Part shown: in pieces, positions 43,160-50,300 of the stretch | Layout of the letters: every line of letters starts with the position of its first letter | How positions within the stretch are numbered: the first letter of the stretch is position 1 | From: Williamsia sp. CHRR-6 | GTDB taxonomy: Bacteria; Actinomycetota; Actinomycetes; Mycobacteriales; Mycobacteriaceae | DNA length: 64,000 nt | Assembly: GCF_018474015.1 (NCBI RefSeq) | Contig: NZ_JAHCSG010000004.1 | Coordinates: 372,001 to 436,000 of the forward strand | Direction of reading: 5' to 3' | Made by a program: the position numbers and the translations under genes | Notes under the pieces: model-generated | Databases searched by the model: none | Told to the model about the DNA's origin: nothing | What the model saw: the letters and a program-made list of their open reading frames with translations, nothing else

Positions 43160-45484
43160 TCACGCCGCCGCGGTCACCTCGCCAGGAGCCTCGAGCGCGG
43201 CGGTGACGATGTCGGCCACGTCGGTCATCGGTCGCACGTCGAGCGCGGCGAGGATCTCGGCGGGCACGTCGTCGAGGTCGGGTTCGTTGCGTGCGGGGAT
43301 GAACACCGTTGTCAGACCGGCCCGTTGGGCGGCCAACAGCTTCTGTTTCACCCCGCCGATCGGTAGCACCCGACCGTTGAGGGTCACCTCGCCGGTCATC
43401 CCGACATCCGAGCGCACCGGGCGCCCGGTAGCCATGGACACCAGCGCGGTCACCATGGTGACCCCGGCCGACGGGCCGTCCTTGGGCACCGCACCCGCCG
43501 GAACATGCAGGTGCACAGGGTGATCGAGTGTGGACACGTCCACCCCGAGTTGTTCGGCGTGGGCCCGCACGTAGGACAGGGCGATCTGCGCCGACTCCTT
43601 CATGACGTCGCCGAGCTGGCCGGTGATGGTCAGCGACGGGTCATCTCCCGGTGCGGTGAGCGCCTCGATGTAGAGGACATCACCGCCCATCCCGGTGACG
43701 GCCAGGCCGGTGGCCACCCCTGCAACGGCCGTGCGTTCGGCTGACTCCGGGGTGAACCGGGGCCGTTTGAGGTAGGTCACCAGATCCGACGCGTCGATGG
43801 TGATCGACGGGGTGTCGGTGCCCAAACGTGTTGCCGCCTTGCGCATCAGGGTGGCCAGCATCCGTTCGAACTGGCGCATGCCCGGTTCGCGGGTGTACTC
43901 GGCGGCGATGGTGCGCAGGGCCGCGTCGGTGATCACCACCTCGTCCTCGCTCAACGCCGCGCGCTCGCGTTGCCGCGGAAGCAGGTGCTCGCGCGCGATC
44001 ACCACCTTGTCGTCTTCGGTGTAGCCGTCGATGGAGATCAGCTCCATGCGATCGAGCAGGGCAGACGGAATCTGTTCCACCACATTGGCAGTGGCGAGGA
44101 ACACCACGTCGGACAGGTCGAGGTCGAGGTCGAGGTAGTGGTCGCGGAACGTGTGGTTCTGGGCGGGATCGAGCACTTCCAGCAGCGCTGCGGCGGGGTC
44201 GCCGCGGTAGTCCGAACCCACCTTGTCCACCTCGTCGAGCAGCACGACCGGGTTCATCGACCCGGCTTCGCCGATGGCTCGCACGATGCGTCCGGGGAGA
44301 GCGCCGACGTAGGTGCGTCGATGCCCGCGGATCTCGGCTTCGTCCCGCACACCGCCGAGGGCGACCCGAACGAAGTTGCGGCCCAACGCCCGTGCCACCG
44401 ATTCACCGAGGGAGGTCTTTCCCACCCCGGGTGGACCGGCGAGCAGCAGCACAGCACCAGAGCCGCGTCCGCCCACCACCTGCAGTCCTCGCTGGGACCG
44501 CCGGGCGCGCACGGCGAGGTATTCGACGATGCGGTCTTTGACGTCATCGAGGCCGTGGTGGTCGGCGTCGAGGACGGCTCGTGCCGCTTCGATGTCGGTG
44601 GAGTCGGTGGTGGTCACCGACCAGGGAAGATCCAGCACGGTGTCCAACCACGTGCGAATCCAACCGGTTTCGGGTGACTGGTCGCTGGCGCGCTCCAGCT
44701 TGCCCACCTCCCGGAGCGCCGCCGCACGCACTCGGTCAGGTAGCTCGGCGGCCTCGATGCGGGTGCGGTAGTCGTCGCTGCCGTCGGGCTCGTCCTCACC
44801 GAGCTCCTTGCGGATGGCGGCGAGCTGCTGGCGCAGCAGGAACTCCTTCTGCGTCTTCTCCATACCCTCACGCACGTCGTCGGCGATCTTGTCGTTCACC
44901 TCCACCTCGGCGAGATGGTCTGTGGTCCAACCGATCAGCGCGGTCAGCCGCTCGCCGACGTCGGGGGTTTCCAGCAGCTGACGCTTCTGCACGTCGGTGA
45001 GATATGAGGCGTAGCCGGCGGTGTCGGCCAGCGCTGCGGGATCGCTGAGCTTGTTCACCGAGTCGATGACCTGCCAGGCCTCGCGGCGCTGCAGCATTGC
45101 CAGCACCAGCTTCTTGAACTCGGCGGCGAGATTGCGCACCTCGTCGGTGATCTCGGTGTCGGTGATCGGTTGCACCTCCACCCACAGCGCGGCGCCCGGA
45201 CCGCTGGTACCGGAACCGATGTGGGCGCGGGTCTCGCCGCGCACCACGGCCGCCGGTTGCCCGCCGGCCATCCGACCCACCTGCACCAACGTGGCGATCA
45301 CGCCGTGCGTGGGATAGCGGTCGTCTAGGCGCGGTGCGACCAGTAGTTTCTTCGTCTCGGTGGCCTGAGCTGCGTCGATGGCCGCAGTGGTGGCGTCGCT
45401 GTCGAGGGCGATGGGTAGCACCATTCCGGGCAGCAACACCGTGTCGCTGAGGAAGAGGACGGGTAGGCGGGTGATATCGGACAA
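43160..45484 (-). CDS. lon: ATP-dependent protease La (Lon)
   Basis: A 774-aa LonA protease. The N-terminal substrate domain begins LPVLFLSDTVLLPGMVLPIAL. The AAA+ module has Walker A LLLAGPPGVGKTSLGESVARALGR and Walker B NPVVLLDEVDKVG. The C-terminal peptidase domain has the catalytic serine in VPKDGPSAGVTMVTALVS and the lysine in PIGGVKQKLLAAQRAG. It degrades misfolded and regulatory proteins in the cytoplasm. The start is TTG 45484 with GGAGG 5 bp upstream. A HAIR-like operator lies about 46 bp upstream, so HspR control by heat shock is likely. M. tuberculosis lacks lon but many other Mycobacteriales keep it. Confidence 0.95.
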   Translation of the reverse strand: MSDITRLPVLFLSDTVLLPGMVLPIALDSDATTAAIDAAQATETKKLLVAPRLDDRYPTHGVIATLVQVGRMAGGQPAAVVRGETRAHIGSGTSGPGAALWVEVQPITDTEITDEVRNLAAEFKKLVLAMLQRREAWQVIDSVNKLSDPAALADTAGYASYLTDVQKRQLLETPDVGERLTALIGWTTDHLAEVEVNDKIADDVREGMEKTQKEFLLRQQLAAIRKELGEDEPDGSDDYRTRIEAAELPDRVRAAALREVGKLERASDQSPETGWIRTWLDTVLDLPWSVTTTDSTDIEAARAVLDADHHGLDDVKDRIVEYLAVRARRSQRGLQVVGGRGSGAVLLLAGPPGVGKTSLGESVARALGRNFVRVALGGVRDEAEIRGHRRTYVGALPGRIVRAIGEAGSMNPVVLLDEVDKVGSDYRGDPAAALLEVLDPAQNHTFRDHYLDLDLDLSDVVFLATANVVEQIPSALLDRMELISIDGYTEDDKVVIAREHLLPRQRERAALSEDEVVITDAALRTIAAEYTREPGMRQFERMLATLMRKAATRLGTDTPSITIDASDLVTYLKRPRFTPESAERTAVAGVATGLAVTGMGGDVLYIEALTAPGDDPSLTITGQLGDVMKESAQIALSYVRAHAEQLGVDVSTLDHPVHLHVPAGAVPKDGPSAGVTMVTALVSMATGRPVRSDVGMTGEVTLNGRVLPIGGVKQKLLAAQRAGLTTVFIPARNEPDLDDVPAEILAALDVRPMTDVADIVTAALEAPGEVTAAA

Positions 45485-45529
45485 GGGAACCTCCAGAAGT
45501 TCAGTCTGTAAGGCTCAACTCGTCTGAGA

Positions 45530-45550
45530 CTTGATATGTTCCGACTCAAC
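45530..45550. promoter_or_regulatory. HAIR-like HspR operator upstream of lon
   Basis: CTTGATA-N7-ACTCAAC at 45530-45550 matches the HspR-associated inverted repeat CTTGAGT-N7-ACTCAAG at 11 of 14 positions, with the exact 7-bp spacer. A further CTCAACT half-site lies at 45514-45520. HspR is known to repress lon in Streptomyces, so this is probably a heat-shock operator. Confidence 0.7.
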
Positions 45551-45570
45551 TGTTCGTCCTGAGCGAACAG
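45550..45570 (-). terminator. Hairpin after the DUF222/HNH gene
   Basis: CTGTTCG (45550-45556) and CGAACAG (45564-45570) form a perfect 7-bp stem with a 7-nt loop. It begins 4 bp after the stop codon of the leftward HNH gene, a suitable terminator position, and abuts the HAIR element of lon. The half-sites point outward, unlike the SOS box. Confidence 0.55.
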
Positions 45571-45574
45571 ACCG

Positions 45575-47101
45575 TCAGAAGGGTGGTGGGTCGTCGGCGC
45601 CTGCGGTGGTGCGGTTGCGGTGGCGTTCGGTGCGGCGGCGGGCGTGTTTGTCTGCCAGGCGTGGTTGGCGTCGGGTGGGTTCGTCTGGTGTGGGTGCGGC
45701 TGGTGGTGATGGCGTGGTGGGTGGGGCGTGGGCGGGGTGGGTGAAGGTGATGTCGGCGAGTCCGGGGAACAGGTCGTCGCCGGTGAAGGCGGGCCCGGCC
45801 AGGGTGATCCCTTCGGGGGTGGTGATGGTTTGTGTGGTGATGCCGTGGGTGACGGTTTGATCATCGAGGAATGTGGTGAATGTTTTGATGCCGTGGTGGA
45901 AGCGGCATTTGGTGTTCATGTCGCGGTAGCAGGTCTGTCCACCGGCAGCGGGGTCGTGGTGGTCGTATTCGGTGACGTGGTCGAGATCAGCGGTCCAGGC
46001 CCGTAGGTTGCAGCCGGGCCAGGTGCAGTACAGGTCACGGGTCCGCAGGATGGTGTCCAGGGCGGTCGAGGGCCGGTAGGGGTCTGACGGCAGGTGTGGC
46101 GGGAGTGGTGTGTCGGATCCGCCGACCGGGCGGATCGACGTTCCGGGACGGGTCAGTAGGTCGGTGAGGTGGGGTGCGGAGATGACGCCGTAGCCGTCGA
46201 TGAATGCCGGTGTTTCCCCGTCGCCAGCGGCGGTTTCCAAATCACACACCACGTGCACGACCAGGGAGGTGGCGGTCGCGGGAATGTCACGGCGGGTGAC
46301 GGCCTCAGCATCGGGAACAACGGGTGCCGTGCAGTCGGGGGTGTGGCAGCTGCATTCCCAGGCGACTCCCATGGTGAGGCAGAACAGGGCGTCACTACGC
46401 CGCGCCGCCAGGGTGCGGTCGTCGCGGCTACAGACGGCGCGGGCGAGGGCGTCGATACGGCGGGCCATCGCGACGGCTGCTTCGGCGGTCATGGTCGCTG
46501 AGAGTTCGGCCATGCCGTCGGGGCGCGGATCACACCAAAACCCACGTTCGGATAGGGCTTGTTTGCGGCGTTCCCGCACGGCGTAGGAGTCGTAGCGGTA
46601 GACGATCCGATCGACCATGTCGCGTAGCCGGGCCGTCGACCACGACCCCCGCCGGTGCAGGGTGGCGGCGATGTCGGTGTCGATCGACGCGTGGGTGTCG
46701 GGGTCGGTGATCAGGTCGGTGCGGGTGATGATGGTACGGAGGTCCCGGCCCGAAATCAGCCCATCCCGCAAACATGTCCCCACCTTCGGCAACCGCGACG
46801 CCATGGTGACTGCGGTGTCCAACAGGCGTTCCCCGGCGGTTTGGGACATGTTGTGGACCGCTGCGATTGAGGTGGCGCATTGGACGAACCCGTCAAACCG
46901 GCGGGTATCAGACTCGGCGGTCGGAGCGACCCGACGGGCATGCAACTCCGCTGCGCGGGATAGGCGTAGCCACTCCAGAAACGCCTGCCCGGCCGTGGCA
47001 TGCCGCATATCGGTGAGCAGCCCAGCATCAGAGGCGGCGGTGGGATCAGCAAGCAACCCCATCGCCTCCCGCGACACCCCCGACCACCCCCCACCAGCCA
47101 T
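45575..47101 (-). CDS. DUF222 (13E12 repeat) protein with HNH endonuclease motif
   Basis: About 508 aa. An N-terminal DUF222 region (helical; VAPTAESDTRRFDGFVQCATSIAAVHNMSQTAGERLLDTAVTMASRLP) is typical of the actinobacterial 13E12 family. A C-terminal HNH nuclease-like module has CTWPGCNLRAWTADLDHVTEYDH, then CYRDMNTKCRFHHGIKTF, carrying paired zinc cysteines, the DH metal-binding pair and the N...H residues. A Pro/Thr-rich basic tail ends it. These genes occur in many copies in Mycobacteriales; the function is unknown and may be linked to mobile DNA. Start M(AGGGWSG) at 47101 is a guess, as no clear ribosome-binding site is visible; the frame opens at 47167. Confidence 0.83.
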   Translation of the reverse strand: MAGGGWSGVSREAMGLLADPTAASDAGLLTDMRHATAGQAFLEWLRLSRAAELHARRVAPTAESDTRRFDGFVQCATSIAAVHNMSQTAGERLLDTAVTMASRLPKVGTCLRDGLISGRDLRTIITRTDLITDPDTHASIDTDIAATLHRRGSWSTARLRDMVDRIVYRYDSYAVRERRKQALSERGFWCDPRPDGMAELSATMTAEAAVAMARRIDALARAVCSRDDRTLAARRSDALFCLTMGVAWECSCHTPDCTAPVVPDAEAVTRRDIPATATSLVVHVVCDLETAAGDGETPAFIDGYGVISAPHLTDLLTRPGTSIRPVGGSDTPLPPHLPSDPYRPSTALDTILRTRDLYCTWPGCNLRAWTADLDHVTEYDHHDPAAGGQTCYRDMNTKCRFHHGIKTFTTFLDDQTVTHGITTQTITTPEGITLAGPAFTGDDLFPGLADITFTHPAHAPPTTPSPPAAPTPDEPTRRQPRLADKHARRRTERHRNRTTAGADDPPPF

Positions 47102-47223
47102 ACCCGGCACGCTACGACACGGGTATGACAATCCTGACGAAACCAGCGCTGACGTGGCAAAACGCAAGCCGGGCTGGGGTGTGGGTACCGTCGGTTGTGG
47201 CGGTGTCAGCGTGAGCGAGGTAG

Positions 47224-47730
47224 GTGGAAGTGGTGCGGGATGTTCGGGGTCTCGGCGTTGCGGCGCTGATCGTCGTCACACTGGCCGGATGTTCACAGGG
47301 CAACGGCGACAGTGACTCTGGGCAGCCGTCGACTCCGTCCACCTCGGTGACGCCGATCGACTTCAGCTGTCCGGCGTCGAGTGATGCTGGCTGGCCCGAC
47401 ACCGATCATCCCAAGGCACGCGACGAGCTGCTACCCGCCACCCCGGTTGCAGGCGTCGAATGCCGCTATCGCGGGCCGTCGTTCGCAGCCCAGTCGGATG
47501 GTCCGACGGTGCGGCTGTCGAGAGACGAGATAGGTGGCCTGGTGTCGTCGTTCGCGAAGGCGCCGGAACTGAAACTGCAGCGGTGCCCCAACAGCGCCGA
47601 CCCGATCACGTTCAGCAAGTACCACTTTCAATATTCCGACGGCACGGTGGTGGTGATCGAGAAGGGCCGCTACACCTGTCCTCCGTCGATCAGCAACGGG
47701 CAACGCCAGCGAGGTTATCCGACCAGCTGA
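47224..47730 (+). CDS. Putative lipoprotein (DUF3558-like)
   Basis: A 168-aa lipoprotein. The signal peptide GLGVAALIVVTLAGCSQG has a good lipobox (LAGC) with the lipidated Cys at position 23. A Ser/Thr/Pro-rich linker follows, then a compact domain with four further cysteines (DFSCPASSD, GVECRYRG, LQRCPNS, RYTCPPS) likely forming two disulfides. This layout resembles the DUF3558 lipoproteins of actinobacteria. The start is GTG 47224 or GTG 47233. It is convergent with the membrane protein of the MarR operon, 63 bp away. Confidence 0.7.
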   Translation: MEVVRDVRGLGVAALIVVTLAGCSQGNGDSDSGQPSTPSTSVTPIDFSCPASSDAGWPDTDHPKARDELLPATPVAGVECRYRGPSFAAQSDGPTVRLSRDEIGGLVSSFAKAPELKLQRCPNSADPITFSKYHFQYSDGTVVVIEKGRYTCPPSISNGQRQRGYPTS

Positions 47731-47793
47731 ACGAGTGGTCGCCAGAACCGATGTCGTGTCCGCAAGTGCGGCCGTCACCGCCCAGAGGTGCGG

Positions 47794-48306
47794 CTACCGG
47801 GGCTTGGACAGGACGGTCCACGGTGTACGTGCAGCCGTCCGCCGCGGAACCTTCTTGCCGGTCGCCCTCTCGAACTCCTCGATGGAGTTGTAGCGCTGCA
47901 CGCTGGCCACCAATGCGGCCGCGAGGACCCCGACGACAAAGAGCTGAGCGAACAGCACCAGCGGACCTCCGAGGATCCCCATGGTCACACCAGCGCGGCC
48001 CGCGGCAGTGCGTCCCGCTTCGGTCGATCCGCTGTGCATGATCATCGGTACGCCCAGGCGTTTCTCGTCGTCGGTGCGCCGCAGGAGGCTGAAACCGTAG
48101 GCGAAACTCCAGAGCAACCCAGCGCCCGCGACGGCGAGCAGGATCACCCGGATCACTCCATGCGTCTGCGTGGCGATGAGATCGATGATGATCACTGAGA
48201 TCCAGGTGCTGAGCAGCAACAGCACCACGAAGAACACGGTGAAGACGACGCGTCGCCGCCAGTATCGGAATCCGGTGGACCCGGGTTCACGCGTGGACGC
48301 AGTCAC
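47794..48306 (-). CDS. Small multi-pass membrane protein
   Basis: A 170-aa protein with about four transmembrane helices: VVFTVFFVVLLLLSTWISVIIIDLIA, GVIRVILLAVAGAGLLWSFAYGFSLL, and a C-terminal pair in MGILGGPLVLFAQLFVVGVLAAALVASV. A cytoplasmic tail ends VPRRTAARTPWTVLSKPR. I recognise no family. GTG 48306 has GGGAGG 6 bp upstream. It lies 19 bp downstream of the toxin-tail-like gene and is the last gene of a four-gene leftward operon. If the upstream gene is an effector remnant, this could be an immunity protein; that is speculation from position only. Confidence 0.6.
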   Translation of the reverse strand: MTASTREPGSTGFRYWRRRVVFTVFFVVLLLLSTWISVIIIDLIATQTHGVIRVILLAVAGAGLLWSFAYGFSLLRRTDDEKRLGVPMIMHSGSTEAGRTAAGRAGVTMGILGGPLVLFAQLFVVGVLAAALVASVQRYNSIEEFERATGKKVPRRTAARTPWTVLSKPR

Positions 48307-48325
48307 CACCGACCTCCCGGCTGCC

Positions 48326-48775
48326 TCATCCGAACGCGGTCTTCCACAGTGATTTCGCCGCATCGCCCACGGCCGATCCAGCGCCCTTACCGAGATTCCA
48401 AAGGTCCTCACCGGTGTTGGAGAAAACGTCTCCGGTTCCGTGGAGCACCCCCGCCACCTCACCGTGGTCGTGGATGTCTTCGGACCAGTGTTCATGGAAA
48501 GCCTGATAGACAACGTCTCCGGTGCCGATGACCGCTGCACCCGCTGTCGCAGCCACCACACCGACCGGCACGGTCACCTCCGAGGTAGCCGCCAACGCGA
48601 CCACGCCGGCACCCGCGCCGAGCCCCACCAGCCCGGCGGTCCAGTCGTTGCGCCGAGCGGTCGACTCACTCCAGCCCTTTTCATGATCGTCGACGGTCTG
48701 CAGTTCGGCGACCACCCCGGTGGCCGCGACGTCGATCACCGGAATGTCCTTGAGGAACTGCAGACCCTTCGGCAT
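48326..48775 (-). CDS. Stand-alone protein resembling the C-terminal tail module of secreted polymorphic toxins
   Basis: A 149-aa protein. A short N-terminal helix (MPKGLQFLKDIPVIDVAATG) and a polar stretch precede a small-residue hydrophobic hairpin (GLVGLGAGAGVVALAATSEVTVPVGVVAATAGAAVIGTGDVVY). An amphipathic tail follows, HEHWSEDIHDHGEVAGVLHGTGDVFSNTGEDLWNLGKGAGSAVGDAAKSLW. That order recalls the Gly/Ala hairpin plus HENW..DI..HG tail of WXG100/LXG type VII-secreted proteins, but the secretion domain is missing. It starts ATG 48775, 7 bp after the DUF5313 gene. The function is unknown; the resemblance is from memory and untested. Confidence 0.55.
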   Translation of the reverse strand: MPKGLQFLKDIPVIDVAATGVVAELQTVDDHEKGWSESTARRNDWTAGLVGLGAGAGVVALAATSEVTVPVGVVAATAGAAVIGTGDVVYQAFHEHWSEDIHDHGEVAGVLHGTGDVFSNTGEDLWNLGKGAGSAVGDAAKSLWKTAFG

Positions 48776-48782
48776 GTAGAGC

Positions 48783-49166
48783 TCACTCGTCGCGGTAGGT
48801 CTCCAGGTAAGCCTGGCGTTCCCGATCGCGGGCCTCTTGGCGGCGCGCAGGCAAAATGGTCGGGTCCAAGCCGTGCAACTCCAGCCGGCGGGCCCGGTTC
48901 TGTTCCATGTAGGCCGCCGAGAACAACAGCGCCAAGATCAACGCCAGCGCCACCATGGCCAGCCGCAACCACAGCGCTCCCGGGAACAGCAGGAACGCCG
49001 CATACATCGGGGTCAGCGGCACCATGCCGCGAATCAGGTGGCGCACATAGGAATTACGGCCAGTCAGGTCGCGCAGCACCCAGTCGCGCAGATCATCAGG
49101 CAGTCGACGACCAAAGCAGTATCGGATCCACTCGACGACGCCGGGACGTCGGCGCTGCACGCTCAC
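48783..49166 (-). CDS. DUF5313 family membrane protein
   Basis: A 127-aa protein matching the DUF5313 pattern: EWIRYCFGRRLPDDLRDWVLRDLTGRNSYVRHLIRGMVPLTPMYAAFLLFPGALWLRLAMVALALILALLFSAAYMEQNRARRLELHG. Two transmembrane helices lie in the middle and the tail is charged and Arg/Glu-rich (ILPARRQEARDRERQAYLETYRDE). The function is unknown. GTG 49166 overlaps the MarR stop (GTGA), so the two are translationally coupled. Confidence 0.8.
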   Translation of the reverse strand: MSVQRRRPGVVEWIRYCFGRRLPDDLRDWVLRDLTGRNSYVRHLIRGMVPLTPMYAAFLLFPGALWLRLAMVALALILALLFSAAYMEQNRARRLELHGLDPTILPARRQEARDRERQAYLETYRDE

Positions 49167-49630
49167 CGGCCCGTCGATGTGCGGGCGGCCACGGTGAAGC
49201 GTTCGAGCAGCGCGTACAACTCGTCGAAATCGTTCTGCGAAAGACCCAACGATGCGTTGACGGCCTCGGGGACCCGCAGCGCTCGCAGCCGCAGTTTGCG
49301 GCCGGCGGGGGTGACCGCGATGTCGAGGGCCCGCTCGTCGCGCAGCGAGCGGGTGCGCGTCACGAAGCCAGCCGCCTCCAGGCGCCGCAACAGTGGTGAC
49401 AGGGTGCCCACGTCCATGTGCAGCTCGGTGGCGATCTCCCGCACCGACCGCGGCGAGGAGTCCCACAGCGTCAACATGACCAGGAACTGCGGGTGCGTGA
49501 TGCCCAGCGGGTCCAGCAGCGGCCGATACACCGCCTGCACTGCCCGGTGGGCCACTCCGATGGCAAAACACACCTGCTGGTCGAGTCGCATCGCGGTCGG
49601 GGTTGTTGGGCCACGGGTGTCTGCGGACAT
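49163..49630 (-). CDS. MarR family regulator, OhrR-like
   Basis: A 155-aa winged-helix regulator. The N-terminal MRLDQQVCFAIGVAHRAVQAVYRPLLDPLGITHPQFLVMLTLWD places a cysteine (Cys21) where OhrR proteins carry the peroxide-sensing residue. The winged helix is SVREIATELHMDVGTLSPLLRRLEAAGFVTRTRSLRDERALDIAVTPAGRKLR. It may sense organic hydroperoxides, but no ohr gene is adjacent. It starts at ATG 49630 and heads the leftward operon with DUF5313. In M. tuberculosis a MarR gene (Rv0042c) also follows leuS, so it may be the positional counterpart. Confidence 0.83.
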   Translation of the reverse strand: MSADTRGPTTPTAMRLDQQVCFAIGVAHRAVQAVYRPLLDPLGITHPQFLVMLTLWDSSPRSVREIATELHMDVGTLSPLLRRLEAAGFVTRTRSLRDERALDIAVTPAGRKLRLRALRVPEAVNASLGLSQNDFDELYALLERFTVAARTSTGR

Positions 49631-49715
49631 GAGTAGATCGTACGTGGACCGAATATTGATGGACACGATGTTCGACACTGTGTGCGAGTGCGGCCGGCAC
49701 ACCCGGGCACGCCCG

Positions 49716-49730
49716 TACCCTGGCCGTGTG
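49716..49730 (+). promoter_or_regulatory. Probable leaderless promoter for the DUF427 leader ORF
   Basis: TACCCT (49716-49721) fits the TANNNT -10 consensus and is followed by 6 bp and then the GTG at 49728. No Shine-Dalgarno is present. Transcription would therefore begin at the leader ORF start. Confidence 0.5.
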
Positions 49731-49772
49731 ACCAGACGGCATGTGATCAGACGGCATGTGATCAGACGGGGT
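49728..49772 (+). repeat. Three tandem 15-bp repeats upstream of the DUF427 gene
   Basis: The units 49728-49742, 49743-49757 and 49758-49772 follow the pattern GTGATCAGACGGCAT. The first differs at one base and the last at two. They end 9 bp before the DUF427 start codon. Confidence 0.85.
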
Positions 49773-49784
49773 ACCCATCGATGA
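49728..49784 (+). CDS. Possible 18-aa Arg/His-rich leader peptide coupled to the DUF427 gene
   Basis: GTG 49728 opens an 18-codon frame encoding VTRRHVIRRHVIRRGTHR, with seven Arg and three His. It ends at TGA 49782-49784, which overlaps the ATG of the DUF427 gene (ATGA). It is made of a 15-bp tandem repeat. A -10 box suitable for a leaderless start precedes it. It could be a true leader peptide that couples translation, or a by-product of repeats serving as an operator. Confidence 0.4.
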   Translation: MTRRHVIRRHVIRRGTHR

Positions 49785-50278
49785 GGCGCCCGGTCCCCGA
49801 CAAGCCCGGTCCCGGACAGGAATCGGTCTGGGACTACCCCCGCCCGCCGCGACTCGAGGAGTTCGCCGGGTCGATCACCATCGAGCTCGGTGGCATCGAG
49901 ATCGCCTCGACCACCCGAGGGTGGCGCGTGCTGGAGACCAGTCACCCGCCCACCTACTACCTGCCACGCGAGGCCTTCGTCGACGGCGTGCTGCGTGAGG
50001 CGCAGGGTGCGTCGTACTGCGAATGGAAGGGCGTCGCAAGCTATTACGACCTGGTGACCCCGGAGAAGGGGGCACCGCGGGCTGCCTGGACCTACCTGGA
50101 TCCGACCCCTGGGTTCACCGCCATCCGCGGCGCGATCGCCGTGATGGCCGCCCAGGTCGACCGGGCCACGGTCAACGGCGAGACCGTCACCCCGCAGCCC
50201 GGTGGCTTCTACGGCGGCTGGGTGACCAGCACGGTGGTGGGCCCGTTCAAAGGCATCCCCGGCTCGATGGGTTGGTGA
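49781..50278 (+). CDS. DUF427 domain protein
   Basis: A 165-aa protein. After a short Pro-rich lead (RRPVPDKPGPGQESVWDYPRPP) it shows the DUF427 fold with VLETSHPPTYYLPREAFVDGVLREAQGASYCEWKGVASYYDLV, and then AAWTYLDPTPGFTAIRGAIAVMAAQVDRATVNGETVTPQPGGFYGGWV. The family is a small beta-barrel of unknown function, with suggested roles in nucleotide or stress metabolism unproven. The ATG at 49781 overlaps the stop of the leader ORF. Confidence 0.85.
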   Translation: MRRPVPDKPGPGQESVWDYPRPPRLEEFAGSITIELGGIEIASTTRGWRVLETSHPPTYYLPREAFVDGVLREAQGASYCEWKGVASYYDLVTPEKGAPRAAWTYLDPTPGFTAIRGAIAVMAAQVDRATVNGETVTPQPGGFYGGWVTSTVVGPFKGIPGSMGW

Positions 50279-50300
50279 GCCGAGTGCGGCGCCGCGACGG

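Noticed and set aside
45550-45570. Possible LexA/SOS box near lon
   Set aside because: The half-sites are GTTCG then CGAAC, the reverse of the SOS order CGAAC-N4-GTTCG, and the spacer is 7 bp. A terminator hairpin fits better.
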